Part shown: piece after piece, positions 44,948 to 52,985 of the stretch
Layout of the letters: the number at the start of each line of letters is the position of its first letter
Numbering within the stretch: the stretch's first letter is position 1
NCBI GenBank assembly: GCA_016200895.1
Contig: JACQDX010000125.1
Span: forward strand, 35,461-99,460
Length of the DNA: 64,000 bases
From: Burkholderiales bacterium
Lineage (GTDB): Bacteria; Pseudomonadota; Gammaproteobacteria; Burkholderiales; Burkholderiaceae_D
Direction of reading: 5' to 3'
The notes under the pieces: generated by a model
What the model saw: only the letters and a program-made list of their open reading frames with translations
Databases searched by the model: none
Told to the model about the DNA's origin: nothing
Position numbers and translations under genes: made by a program

Positions 44948-46039
44948 TTATGCAGCGTAGTATTGACCAAAGCGATTTTCTAGAAAATCAGCAAGAACAG
45001 CTTGCTCCTGACGCACCAGGCCATGCTGTGGCAATTTACCAGTGACCACCAGATCAACCATGGCGCAAATGCCAGAGGCAGTTGTCAACTGTATGGCTGA
45101 CAGCAATTGGCCATTGACTTTTTGCGCATAGATTTTCTTGGCATAGGATTCTTGTTCCAGGCGGCCATCGCGCATACCGACGACGCTGACAAAGACCAGC
45201 ACCACGTCCTGTTTGGTCATGGGGATGGCTGTTTCCATGACTTCTTTCAAGATTGGACGGCGTTCAAGTTTGCCCAGTTGCAGGTCGCGTATCAACACTT
45301 TGACGATATCGCGGTGGCCTGGATAGCGCACGGTCTTGTAATTCAGGTTTTGTACCTTGCCTTCCAGGCTTTCGCACAAAGTGCCCAGGCCGCCGGAAGT
45401 ATTGAAGGCTTCGTAGTCTATGCCATCCAAGGAGAAATGCTCGATTTCTTCAAGGGCGGCAGTTTCACGCAACTCTCCATCAACAATCGCTTCGCAAGGA
45501 TTGCAGTATTCATTGATCAGACCATCAGTGCTCCAGGTCAGGTTGTATTTCAGTGCATTGTTGGGGAAGGTAGGCAAGGCACCAACGCGCATGCTGACGT
45601 CACGCAGGGTTTCAAAACGCTTGGCAACATCATTGGCGACGATGGAAATAAAGCCTGGTGCCAAGCCGCATTGTGGGACGAAGGCGCAATCTGCGCCTTC
45701 AGCCAGCTGTTTGACGATGCGTGTGCTTTCCACGTCTTCAGTCAAATCAAAATAATGGGAATTAGCTTCACGCGCTGCGCCAGCGATGATAGGTGTCAAA
45801 AAGTAAGGGCAAGCCGACATGGTGACTTTATGGCCACGTATCAATTCTGTGACTGCCGCTTTATCACCCAGGTCAGCCTGGACGATGCGGGTATTCGGGA
45901 ACCCGGCTTGTTCAACATATTTCAGACGTTCCGGGTCACGGTCTGCCACTGTGATTTCGTAATCGCCAGTGTGGGACAGCAAATTGAGAATTGCATCACC
46001 AATTTTGCCTGCGCCCAGAAGTATTAGTTTGGTTGTCAT
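44948..46039 (-). CDS. Saccharopine dehydrogenase-family protein, probable L-lysine 6-dehydrogenase
   Basis: A 363-residue protein of the saccharopine dehydrogenase/lysine dehydrogenase family. The Rossmann fold is LILLGAGKIGDAILNLLSHTGDYEITVADRD; YFDLTEDVESTRIV and FVPQCGLAPGFISIVANDVA are family blocks that carry the substrate-site residues. Its length and single-domain architecture fit L-lysine 6-dehydrogenase, giving aminoadipate semialdehyde directly from lysine. The downstream ALDH7 gene would oxidise that product, and the divergent Lrp gene could sense lysine, so the pathway call rests mainly on neighbourhood. A true saccharopine dehydrogenase would need a lysine-ketoglutarate reductase partner, not seen here. 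Confidence 0.85.
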   Translation of the reverse strand: MTTKLILLGAGKIGDAILNLLSHTGDYEITVADRDPERLKYVEQAGFPNTRIVQADLGDKAAVTELIRGHKVTMSACPYFLTPIIAGAAREANSHYFDLTEDVESTRIVKQLAEGADCAFVPQCGLAPGFISIVANDVAKRFETLRDVSMRVGALPTFPNNALKYNLTWSTDGLINEYCNPCEAIVDGELRETAALEEIEHFSLDGIDYEAFNTSGGLGTLCESLEGKVQNLNYKTVRYPGHRDIVKVLIRDLQLGKLERRPILKEVMETAIPMTKQDVVLVFVSVVGMRDGRLEQESYAKKIYAQKVNGQLLSAIQLTTASGICAMVDLVVTGKLPQHGLVRQEQAVLADFLENRFGQYYAA

Positions 46040-46132
46040 GTTTGTCTCCAGTATGTGTTTATGTCGTGGACGGAAATGTAAGATTGATACTGAAGTCTAG
46101 GCTTTAGTTTTGTCAGTTAATAGCAGCAAAGT

Positions 46133-46192
46133 TATCGTCATATTGTGTATTTGCGAGATAATATGTCTAAATAATCAGACAAAATGACGATA
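46133..46192. promoter_or_regulatory. Inverted repeats between the Lrp-type regulator and lysine dehydrogenase genes
   Basis: TATCGTCAT (46133-46141) and ATGACGATA (46184-46192) are perfect inverted repeats, the second ending at the regulator's start codon. Between them TGTCT-N8-AGACA (46164-46181) has an AT-rich centre, a shape typical of Lrp/AsnC sites. This is the likely operator for the regulator and the divergent catabolic pair. Confidence 0.55.
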
Positions 46193-46638
46193 TGAAACCA
46201 GATCTTGATGAGATAGACGACAAAATCCTGGCTTTGCTCATGGATAATGCCCGCTTGCCGGTGACCAGTATTGCCAAATCGGTAGGTATAGCGAGAACCA
46301 CCGTGATCGCCCGTATTGCCGCGTTGGAGAAGCGTGGCGTCATTGCCGGTTACGGCTTAAAGCTGAATCAGAAAATGGTGCAGCCTGCAGTAAGAGCTTA
46401 TGTGGGTTTGTCAGTCGAAGCGCGATATGCAGCTGGCTTGATCAAATACCTGCAACAATTACCCGAGACTGAGACCTTGTGCGCAGTCAGTGGTGCAATC
46501 GACTATATGCTGACCTTGCGCTGCAGTAATACAGAAACGCTGGATAAATTGCTGGATCAGATAGGTGCGCTGGATGGCGTAAGGCAGACTTCAACTTCCG
46601 TCATACTGAGTAAAAGGATAGACCGAGGAGCGCTATAG
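46192..46638 (+). CDS. Lrp/AsnC family transcriptional regulator
   Basis: A 148-residue Lrp/AsnC regulator. The N-terminal helix-turn-helix is LDEIDDKILALLMDNARLPVTSIAKSVGIARTTVIARIAALEKRGVIAGYGLKLN; the C-terminal RAM domain (about residues 68-140) has AVSGAIDYMLTLRCSNTETLDKLLDQIG for effector binding. It is divergent from the lysine catabolic pair with 152 bases between, so control of that pair in response to lysine is the simple guess. The ribosome site before 46192 is poor. Confidence 0.93.
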   Translation: MKPDLDEIDDKILALLMDNARLPVTSIAKSVGIARTTVIARIAALEKRGVIAGYGLKLNQKMVQPAVRAYVGLSVEARYAAGLIKYLQQLPETETLCAVSGAIDYMLTLRCSNTETLDKLLDQIGALDGVRQTSTSVILSKRIDRGAL

Positions 46639-46688
46639 GGATGGAGATATACCCGAATAAGGCAATATTCGGGATGGACGAAGAAGGA

Positions 46689-47027
46689 TTAAGTGCTGCT
46701 GGCCGACTTGGCTTGTGATTTTTTATCTTCTGAAGCGGTCTTTTTAGCCGCCGCAGGTACTGGTTGCGGATTGTCAGTAAAGCGCTGATTCGACTGCTGC
46801 AGTATTTGTAAATGCACGGATGCGCGGTCAACTCCGCTTCTGTCCAGTTGCAATGGGACTGGGCTTGACGACGATTGCGCTGGCGCTTCTTGCATCACTT
46901 CTGTTGTCTTGTCCTGATCTTCATTCTGGGTAGGAATGGACGGATCGAACATAAAATCTTGTGAAAAGGCAATGCCAGCCAACAAGGTGGAAGACAGCAC
47001 GCACAAGAAAATAGATTTTTTTAACAT
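46689..47027 (-). CDS. Small exported protein of unknown function
   Basis: A 112-residue protein with a signal peptide (LKKSIFLCVLSSTLLAGIAFSQ, cleavage near residue 21) and a low-complexity polar mature part rich in Gln, Ser, Pro and Lys; the C-terminal 25 residues are Lys/Ala/Ser. No domain recognised. ATG at 47027 was chosen over the upstream 47084 because the signal peptide starts there and GCAGGCAATC precedes it. It is transcribed the same way as the 104-residue protein gene upstream (123 bases). Confidence 0.65.
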   Translation of the reverse strand: MLKKSIFLCVLSSTLLAGIAFSQDFMFDPSIPTQNEDQDKTTEVMQEAPAQSSSSPVPLQLDRSGVDRASVHLQILQQSNQRFTDNPQPVPAAAKKTASEDKKSQAKSASST

Positions 47028-47150
47028 GATTGCCTGCAAATTAATAAGTGCTGCGGGTGTCAAAACCATTATCACTACAAACACTCAATAAGCTGTGAGT
47101 GAGCTTTATGCTAATTTTTTTTCAAAAGTAAATCTTTTGGATAGGAGATG

Positions 47151-47465
47151 TTAAACAAGCAATTGCGGTTTTTTATGTACGCGCACTTTTGCTTGTTGAG
47201 TTTGTCTGTCTTGCTGGTCAAGAGCGAATTTTTCTTCAGTGCTGAGGCGTTTTGCCGCAATGAAGACAGTTTGCATCGTATTACCAGCTTGTTCGACATC
47301 AAAAGCTATCTTTTGTTGTTCTGTCAGTCTTTGCGCTGTTATTGTGACTGTGGGCATACTTGCTTTTACAGTAAGTTGATTAATATATGTAGCCACTGGC
47401 ACTATGGTAGCAGTAAATGCAAAAATGGTTAAGAGTGTTAAATTGGTTTTCTTGACGATATTCAT
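47151..47465 (-). CDS. Small membrane-anchored protein with an internal repeat
   Basis: A 104-residue protein with one N-terminal membrane segment or signal (about residues 8-28, LTLLTIFAFTATIVPVATYI) and two copies of a motif of about 22 residues: VTITAQRLTEQQKIAFDVEQA (about 40-60) and VFIAAKRLSTEEKFALDQQDR (about 67-87). Shared pattern: V-x-I-x-A-x-R-L-[ST]-x-[EQ]-[EQ]-K-x-A-[FL]-D. CAGGGAGAAAAAA precedes the ATG. The family is not known to me. The C-terminus is basic. It may act with the neighbouring small exported protein. Confidence 0.65.
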   Translation of the reverse strand: MNIVKKTNLTLLTIFAFTATIVPVATYINQLTVKASMPTVTITAQRLTEQQKIAFDVEQAGNTMQTVFIAAKRLSTEEKFALDQQDRQTQQAKVRVHKKPQLLV

Positions 47466-47688
47466 TTTTTTCTCCCTGATTCATATGGTCTTGCGATGTA
47501 AGCACTTTAAGCAAGTTGCTCTGTGCTTGCCACACGTTTGCGATGAAATGCAGAAAGCGGGGGACGAAATTCAAGAATTGAAACATGAGCAGTAAAGCCT
47601 GCCTTAAAAAAGACGGGTGATTTTTGCAATTTTATGCGGGTGTGAGAGATACTGTAGTTCTGTCAGGGAATTGGGGCTTGGAACGGGC

Positions 47689-49770
47689 ATGCTAGCAAAA
47701 CAGAATATAAAACAGGTTTTTTTCATACTCGGCATTTGGCTCGGCATCTGTCCCTTGTCGGTGCATGCTCAACTACAAGCCTGGGGTGACTACCCGTCTT
47801 TACCCAAGCAGGCTGTAACAGTACAAACAGAAGTAGCCGCTGACCAATACCGGTTTCTGGAATCCTTAAGTGACACGCAAGTCCGCGCGTGGATGAAGAA
47901 ACAGACTGATTTTAGCAATGCCGTGCTGGCACGCATCAGCGGGCGCGATGCCTTGCTGAAGCGTCTCAAGGTGTTGCAAAGTACAGAATTTGGTGCAGGC
48001 AGGTTGATCGAGGTGCGTGGCATGCAGTTTTTTACCCGTACTACAGCGGATAACCGGCAGCAATTATTCATGCGCAGCGCTGCCACCAATGCGGAGCGCT
48101 TGCTTTTATTAACGGAGCCAGGGCAGGGCATAAGTTTTTTTACGCCGTCCCTGGACGGCAGTCATGTCGCAGTTCACCTGTTGAATAGCGGACGTCAGCG
48201 GCATAGTCTGCGTATTATCAAGACTAATGATGCGAGCATGCTCAAGGATAATCTGGATACGATTGCACCTGACAGTAAGGAAATCGCCTGGAAACCCGAT
48301 TCGACCACGATTTACTATCGCAAGTCTTCTGCCAAGCCAGGCTCGGACCGCGGAGCAATCTGGCAGCATGTGTTGGGAAGCAAGCTGGAAACTGACGTAC
48401 CTTTGATTGGTCCAGGTGTCAGCAAGAGCCGGCGATTTACTGTAAGTGATGTGGTAGTGATAAAAAGCAGCCAGAATTCTTCTTATCTGTTGGCCGAGGT
48501 TCAGCATGGACAAAGTCAGGATCGCAGCCTGTATCTGGTCAAGCTAGACCAAATAAAAGGCGCAACAACTGGCTGGCAACGGCTGGCTTCACCCACAGAC
48601 AAACTCAAGAATGCCTGGCTGACAGGTGAGCAACTCTATCTGCTATCTGCAAAGAAGAAAAGCACAGGAGCGATCCTGAAACTGGATTTAAAAACACCAC
48701 AATTGAACACTGCCAAGGAAGTACTGTCAGCCAGTAGCGACGAATTGCTGGATATTGCAGTAGCAAAAAATGCTTTGTATGTCCATGTCGCTGAGGCGGG
48801 CTATAGCAAGCTCATCAAGGCTGAGCTGGATGGCAGCAAAAAAGAAGAACTGACTCTACCTTATTCTGGCCGCATCAGTGAATTGAACACAGATGCAGAT
48901 ACTGACGGTGCCTTGTTTGTATTGGAGGCAGCGAATGCTGCACCTTTATCTTATCGTGCCTTGGCAGGCGGACAAATCAGGAATGTAGAAGTTTTCCGTT
49001 CACCGCAAGTTGGCTTTCACCGCATCGCCAGCAAAAATCTCAGTATCACCAAACCGGGCAGTAATAAACAAATTGCACTGACACTCTTATATCCGCAAGG
49101 TATGGAGCTCGATAGTAAGCATCCCTTATTGCTAACAATGGAAACTGGTACGGGTTTGTCGAAGTTGGCGAAATTTGACGCCTTGCGCCTGGCCTGGCTG
49201 GAGCAAGACGCTGTGATGGCGATAGTCTATGTCCCTGCAGATGAGCGTCTCAAGCAAAAAAATGCTAGCGATGGGCTTGATGAATTTCTTACGGCAGCTG
49301 ATTATCTGGTCAGTGAAGGCTATACCAGTTCCGGGAGACTGGTCACGCAAGAGTCTGGTCCGGGCAAGCGCTGGCTGGCGCAAGCAATTAGCCAGCGTCC
49401 GGAATTATTTGCGGCGATACAAAGTGCAGCTTTGCAGTCTGAATTACTCAATGCTGGCAATTCCAAAAAAAGGACTGCGACAGACAGGGGCAGACTTGTA
49501 AATAGCAATCCCTATCTTAGCTTGCGCGATGGTCAGTCTTATCCTGCTGCCCTGATCTCTGCACGTTTTGGTGTTGCTGATACGCCGATCTGGATGAGCA
49601 GCAAATTTGTCGCGCGCTTGCAGGCAGCAAATGTGAATAAGTCCAGACCAGCACTATTTCGTACAGACTTTGCCAACGGCTGGAAGTACGATGCACTCGC
49701 TGAGCAAGCTGACAATTGGGCATTCTTGCTATGGCAGACCGGGCAAAAGGGCTTTTCTGTACTACCCTGA
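47689..49770 (+). CDS. Prolyl oligopeptidase (S9A) homologue without catalytic residues
   Basis: A 693-residue exported protein with a signal peptide (about residues 1-27, ending SVHAQ). The N-terminal S9A region (QYRFLESLSDTQVRAWMKKQTDF) and seven-bladed propeller are recognisable, then the hydrolase domain (HPLLLTMETGTG...). Aligned without gaps to the family block RL-x3-GGSNGG, this protein reads RLVTQESGPG, placing Gly557 where the nucleophile Ser should be; the acid loop 'DDRVxP' reads VADTPIW, and the 'GHGAGK' His region reads DFANGWKYD with no His. Thus all three triad positions look lost while the frame is intact over its whole length. It may be a binding or scaffolding pseudoenzyme. 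Start 47689 follows GGAACGGGC. It is next to a TonB-receptor remnant. Confidence 0.85.
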   Translation: MLAKQNIKQVFFILGIWLGICPLSVHAQLQAWGDYPSLPKQAVTVQTEVAADQYRFLESLSDTQVRAWMKKQTDFSNAVLARISGRDALLKRLKVLQSTEFGAGRLIEVRGMQFFTRTTADNRQQLFMRSAATNAERLLLLTEPGQGISFFTPSLDGSHVAVHLLNSGRQRHSLRIIKTNDASMLKDNLDTIAPDSKEIAWKPDSTTIYYRKSSAKPGSDRGAIWQHVLGSKLETDVPLIGPGVSKSRRFTVSDVVVIKSSQNSSYLLAEVQHGQSQDRSLYLVKLDQIKGATTGWQRLASPTDKLKNAWLTGEQLYLLSAKKKSTGAILKLDLKTPQLNTAKEVLSASSDELLDIAVAKNALYVHVAEAGYSKLIKAELDGSKKEELTLPYSGRISELNTDADTDGALFVLEAANAAPLSYRALAGGQIRNVEVFRSPQVGFHRIASKNLSITKPGSNKQIALTLLYPQGMELDSKHPLLLTMETGTGLSKLAKFDALRLAWLEQDAVMAIVYVPADERLKQKNASDGLDEFLTAADYLVSEGYTSSGRLVTQESGPGKRWLAQAISQRPELFAAIQSAALQSELLNAGNSKKRTATDRGRLVNSNPYLSLRDGQSYPAALISARFGVADTPIWMSSKFVARLQAANVNKSRPALFRTDFANGWKYDALAEQADNWAFLLWQTGQKGFSVLP

Positions 49771-49887
49771 AAGTAGCACTACTATCATCAACTTTGTCTT
49801 CGGTAGCTTGTCTGCAAGGTAGCATTGTTACTAATGTCACCCCGAGGCCACATTTGGGGTGATATTTTTTGTCTATATCATATCATC

Positions 49888-50518
49888 ATGTTTGTGGCCA
49901 ATTCTGCGGCGACTGATTATTTCAAGAACTTTGAACATACCAGGCGGAAGAGGGCAGGTATTGCAAGCAGCCAGGATAATTTCAGTTATGGACTGAATTA
50001 CACATGGATGAAGGCAAGCTACCAAAGTACAGACATCCTGGGTTCGAAAAATACAGCCTTGCAAATGCCAGTGTGAATATCAGTGTTAAGCCCGGCGACT
50101 TGATACCGCTGATTCCTCAGCAAATTTTTAAAGCCCATGCAAATTATGAATTCAATGCACAAACTTCAGCGGGCATTGAAGTGCTGGCAGTGGGAAAGAG
50201 TTTTGTGCGTGGCAACGAAAACAGTGCCAATGCACCTGATGGCCTGACAAATTTTGGGTCGGGCTGTATGCCGGGTATGCAGTCGTCAGCCCATCCGCAA
50301 GCTATAGATCAAACCCACAATGGAAATTCTCTATCAATGTCAGTAATCTGTTTGATCGGCGTTATTACACGGCTGGTCGGCTTGGTCCTTATGCAATCAC
50401 CGCCAATGGTGGTTACAGCAATTCCGACATCAAGGTAACGACTTTCTACGCTCCCAGTGCATCACGCTTGATATGGCTGGGCGTGCGTTACAGTTGTGGA
50501 GCTAAGGCCAAAGAATGA
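49888..50518 (+). pseudogene. TonB-dependent receptor C-terminal remnant, two frameshifts
   Basis: The sequence encodes the end of a TonB-dependent outer-membrane receptor in three consecutive frames. From 49888, DYFKNFEHTRRKRAGIASS and NFSYGLNYTWMKASYQSTD; then, one frame back, NASVNISVKPGDLIPLIPQQIFKAHANYEF and VAVGKSFVRGNENSANAPDG; then, one frame further back, GYAVVSPSASYRSNPQ, WKFSINVSNLFDRRYYTAG and RLIWLGVRYSCGAKAKE with stop at 50516-50518. These are in the correct order for the last barrel strands. Each shift equals a net one-base deletion. The N-terminal plug and first two thirds of the barrel are absent. No function is expected. Confidence 0.88.
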
Positions 50519-50541
50519 AGCACTGCTGCCAGTGCTTCATT
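50514..50541. terminator. Hairpin between the receptor remnant and sdaA
   Basis: AATGAAGCACTG (50514-50525) pairs perfectly with CAGTGCTTCATT (50530-50541). On the minus strand CTTTGG follows 27 bases after the sdaA stop; it would serve sdaA and the old receptor gene. Confidence 0.65.
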
Positions 50542-50567
50542 GCGATTCCGGGTACTCTTCAGAAATA

Positions 50568-51950
50568 TCAGCAAGCAGCGTAGTTGACGGTAACCACATG
50601 TACCGCCAGGCCACCCAATGAGGTTTCCTTGTATTTTGCCTGCATGTCAAAGCCAGTCGCGCGCATGGTTTCTATCACGTCATCCAGACTGACATGATGC
50701 GTGCCATCACTGCGCAAGGACAGCGAAGCAGCTGTAATTGCCTTGACCGCCCCCATGCCATTGCGTTCTATACAGGGGATTTGCACCAAGCCACCGATGG
50801 GGTCGCAAGTCATGCCCAAGTGATGTTCTATACCAATTTCGGCTGCTGATTCGATTTGCTCGTTGGTGCCGCCCAAAGCGGCAGTCAGGCCAGCGGCAGC
50901 CATGGCGCATGCTACGCCTACTTCACCCTGGCAACCAATTTCAGCACCAGAAATGGATGCATTGGTTTTGCACAACATGCCTATGGCAGAAGCGGCTAGC
51001 ATGAAATTGCGTATGCCTTGTTCCGGATGGCTGGGTTTGCAGTCTTCTGCGTAATAGCGCAGCACTGCCGGGATAATGCCAGCCGCTCCATTGGTGGGGG
51101 CCGTGACGACACGGCCACCAGCAGCATTTTCTTCATTCACTGCCATGGCATACAGGCTGACACGGTGCAAGCCATCATGCGGTAATACGTCGGCAGTTTC
51201 ATTGGCAGCGCGCCACAATTTTGCCGCACGGCGTTTGACGTGCAAGCCACCAGGCAATTCGCCGGATGTTTGCAAGCCACGTGAGATGCAACCCTTCATG
51301 ACAGACCAGATTTTATCCAGGCCAGCATCCAGTTCCTCGTCAGTGCAATACACATTTTCATTGGCGCGCAGCATATCCGTGATGGACAGGCCAGTGCGCT
51401 TGCCATGGGCTAGCAACTCAGCCATGGTTGCGAAAGGATACGGCAGGAGTTTCTTATCAGTATTCTCAGCGCTATTGGTATTCGCCAGTTCCTCTGCCGA
51501 ATAAATGAAGCCACCACCGGTGGAGTAATAAATTTTTTCAAAACTGCTACCGTCATTGCGTGTCAGTATGAATTTCATGCCATTGGGATGTCCTGGCAAG
51601 ACTTCTTGCTTGAACCACAGAATATCGGTGGCTGTATCAAACTTGACGGGGTACTCGCCCAATAAATTCAATTTTCCAGAGCTGGCCAGATTGGCGAGTT
51701 TTTCATCTACGCTTTCTGGAACTACATCCTGGGGAGTTTCGCCCATCAAACCTAGCAAGACGGCTTTGTCAGTGGCATGTCCATGACCAGTCAAGGCGAG
51801 TGAGCCATACAGCGCTACCTGTATTTTGGATGCTTTGTACAGGTCGGCAGATTCAAGCAAAAACCGGCGCGCCGCGAGCATGGGACCTACCGTATGGGAA
51901 CTGGACGGACCCACGCCTATTTTAAATAATTCGAATACACGCATGTCCAT
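50568..51950 (-). CDS. sdaA: L-serine ammonia-lyase (iron-sulfur type)
   Basis: A 460-residue one-chain L-serine dehydratase, converting serine to pyruvate and ammonia. MDMRVFELFKIGVGPSSSHTVGPMLAARRF is the beta-domain start with the SSSHT loop. The alpha-domain has the cluster cysteines in GMLCKTNASISGAEIGCQGEVGVACAM and GMTCDPIGGLVQIPCIERN ([4Fe-4S], no PLP). ATG at 51950 follows AGAGGTGAATTG; the ORF edge at 51953 is a TTG. It is 36 bases after tdh, same strand, so the glycine/serine from threonine could flow to pyruvate. Confidence 0.96.
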   Translation of the reverse strand: MDMRVFELFKIGVGPSSSHTVGPMLAARRFLLESADLYKASKIQVALYGSLALTGHGHATDKAVLLGLMGETPQDVVPESVDEKLANLASSGKLNLLGEYPVKFDTATDILWFKQEVLPGHPNGMKFILTRNDGSSFEKIYYSTGGGFIYSAEELANTNSAENTDKKLLPYPFATMAELLAHGKRTGLSITDMLRANENVYCTDEELDAGLDKIWSVMKGCISRGLQTSGELPGGLHVKRRAAKLWRAANETADVLPHDGLHRVSLYAMAVNEENAAGGRVVTAPTNGAAGIIPAVLRYYAEDCKPSHPEQGIRNFMLAASAIGMLCKTNASISGAEIGCQGEVGVACAMAAAGLTAALGGTNEQIESAAEIGIEHHLGMTCDPIGGLVQIPCIERNGMGAVKAITAASLSLRSDGTHHVSLDDVIETMRATGFDMQAKYKETSLGGLAVHVVTVNYAAC

Positions 51951-51986
51951 CAATTCACCTCTTTTTTACTTGTCTCTGATAATTAT

Positions 51987-52976
51987 TTATGCGGCCTGGT
52001 TCAATTCCTTCAACTCCTTCAACTCCTTTTGATCGACACGAATATTCTTTAACATGTCTTCCACCAGTTGTTGCAGGCCTACTTGTGCTTGCCAGCCCCA
52101 GTCTGCTCGCGCTACTGCGTCATCCAGGCTCTGTGGCCAGGATGCGGCGATTGCCTGACGGCTGTCAGGCGCGTAGTGTATGTCAAATGCAGGCAAATTT
52201 TGTTTGATTGCAAACGCTAATTCCCGTGGATTAAAGCTTAAACCCGCAACATTATAGGAAGAACGTATAGAAAGTTTGGCCGCTGGCGCATCCATCAAGG
52301 AAATGGTGGCGCGTATGGCGTCTGGCATGTAGATCATGGGCAAACTGGTTTCTGACTCCAGGAAGCATTCATAGGTTTCGCCACGCAAAGCTGAATGGAA
52401 GATGGCTATCGCATAGTCAGTGGTGCCACCGCCTGGAGGGGACTTATAGCTGATGATGCCTGGGTAGCGTATGCTGCGGACATCAACACCATATTTCTGG
52501 AAGTAATATTCGCACAGTCGTTCGCCTGCCAGTTTGCTGATGCCATAGATGGTGCTAGGGTCCATCACCGTATATTGTGGCGTATTGACTGGTGGCGTGT
52601 TTGGGCCAAACGCAGCAATCGATGAAGGCCAGAATACTTTCAGGGGTTTGCCAGCTTCATTGCGGGTGCGTGCCAGTTCAAGAATATTGAGCAGGCCATC
52701 CATGTTCAAGGTCCAGGCTTTCAATGGCGCTTGTTCACCCGTAGCTGATAGCATGGCTGCCAGTTGATATACTTGTGTAATGTCGTATTGAGCGACGATT
52801 TGCGCCAGTCTTTCTGTATTTAATACATCAATGACTTCATAGATTTTTGCGCCATACAGGCTTTCTGGCCTGATGTCGGCGGCGACAACATTATCTGCAC
52901 CATGCTGGTTTGCCAGTGCTTCTACCAATTCACTACCGATCTGGCCGTTGGCACCGATGACTAATATGCGTTCCAT
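51987..52976 (-). CDS. tdh: L-threonine 3-dehydrogenase, SDR/epimerase type
   Basis: A 329-residue NAD-dependent epimerase/dehydratase-like protein. ILVIGANGQIGSELVEAL is the NAD loop; the catalytic region has FWPSSIAAFGPNT and YGISKLAGERLCEYY (Tyr-x3-Lys); IRYPGIISYKSPPGGGTTDYAIAIF, and YECFLESETSLPMIYMPDAI are typical of the SDR-type threonine dehydrogenases found in bacteria without the zinc enzyme. It oxidises threonine to 2-amino-3-ketobutyrate, the substrate of Kbl, encoded nine bases upstream. The C-terminus has a KELKELKEL repeat from a 9-bp tandem duplication. Confidence 0.92.
   Translation of the reverse strand: MERILVIGANGQIGSELVEALANQHGADNVVAADIRPESLYGAKIYEVIDVLNTERLAQIVAQYDITQVYQLAAMLSATGEQAPLKAWTLNMDGLLNILELARTRNEAGKPLKVFWPSSIAAFGPNTPPVNTPQYTVMDPSTIYGISKLAGERLCEYYFQKYGVDVRSIRYPGIISYKSPPGGGTTDYAIAIFHSALRGETYECFLESETSLPMIYMPDAIRATISLMDAPAAKLSIRSSYNVAGLSFNPRELAFAIKQNLPAFDIHYAPDSRQAIAASWPQSLDDAVARADWGWQAQVGLQQLVEDMLKNIRVDQKELKELKELNQAA
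52000..52026. repeat. Three 9-bp tandem repeats inside the 3' end of tdh
   Basis: TTCAATTCC (52000-52008), TTCAACTCC (52009-52017) and TTCAACTCC (52018-52026). On the coding strand they give three Lys-Glu-Leu triplets five residues before the end. In-frame expansion or contraction would change only the length of the tail. Confidence 0.9.
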
Positions 52977-52985
52977 GGATATCCC

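Noticed and set aside
45107..46027. A 306-codon plus-strand frame opposite the lysine dehydrogenase gene
   Set aside because: It is a shadow of a well-supported gene, with His/Phe-rich low-likelihood composition.
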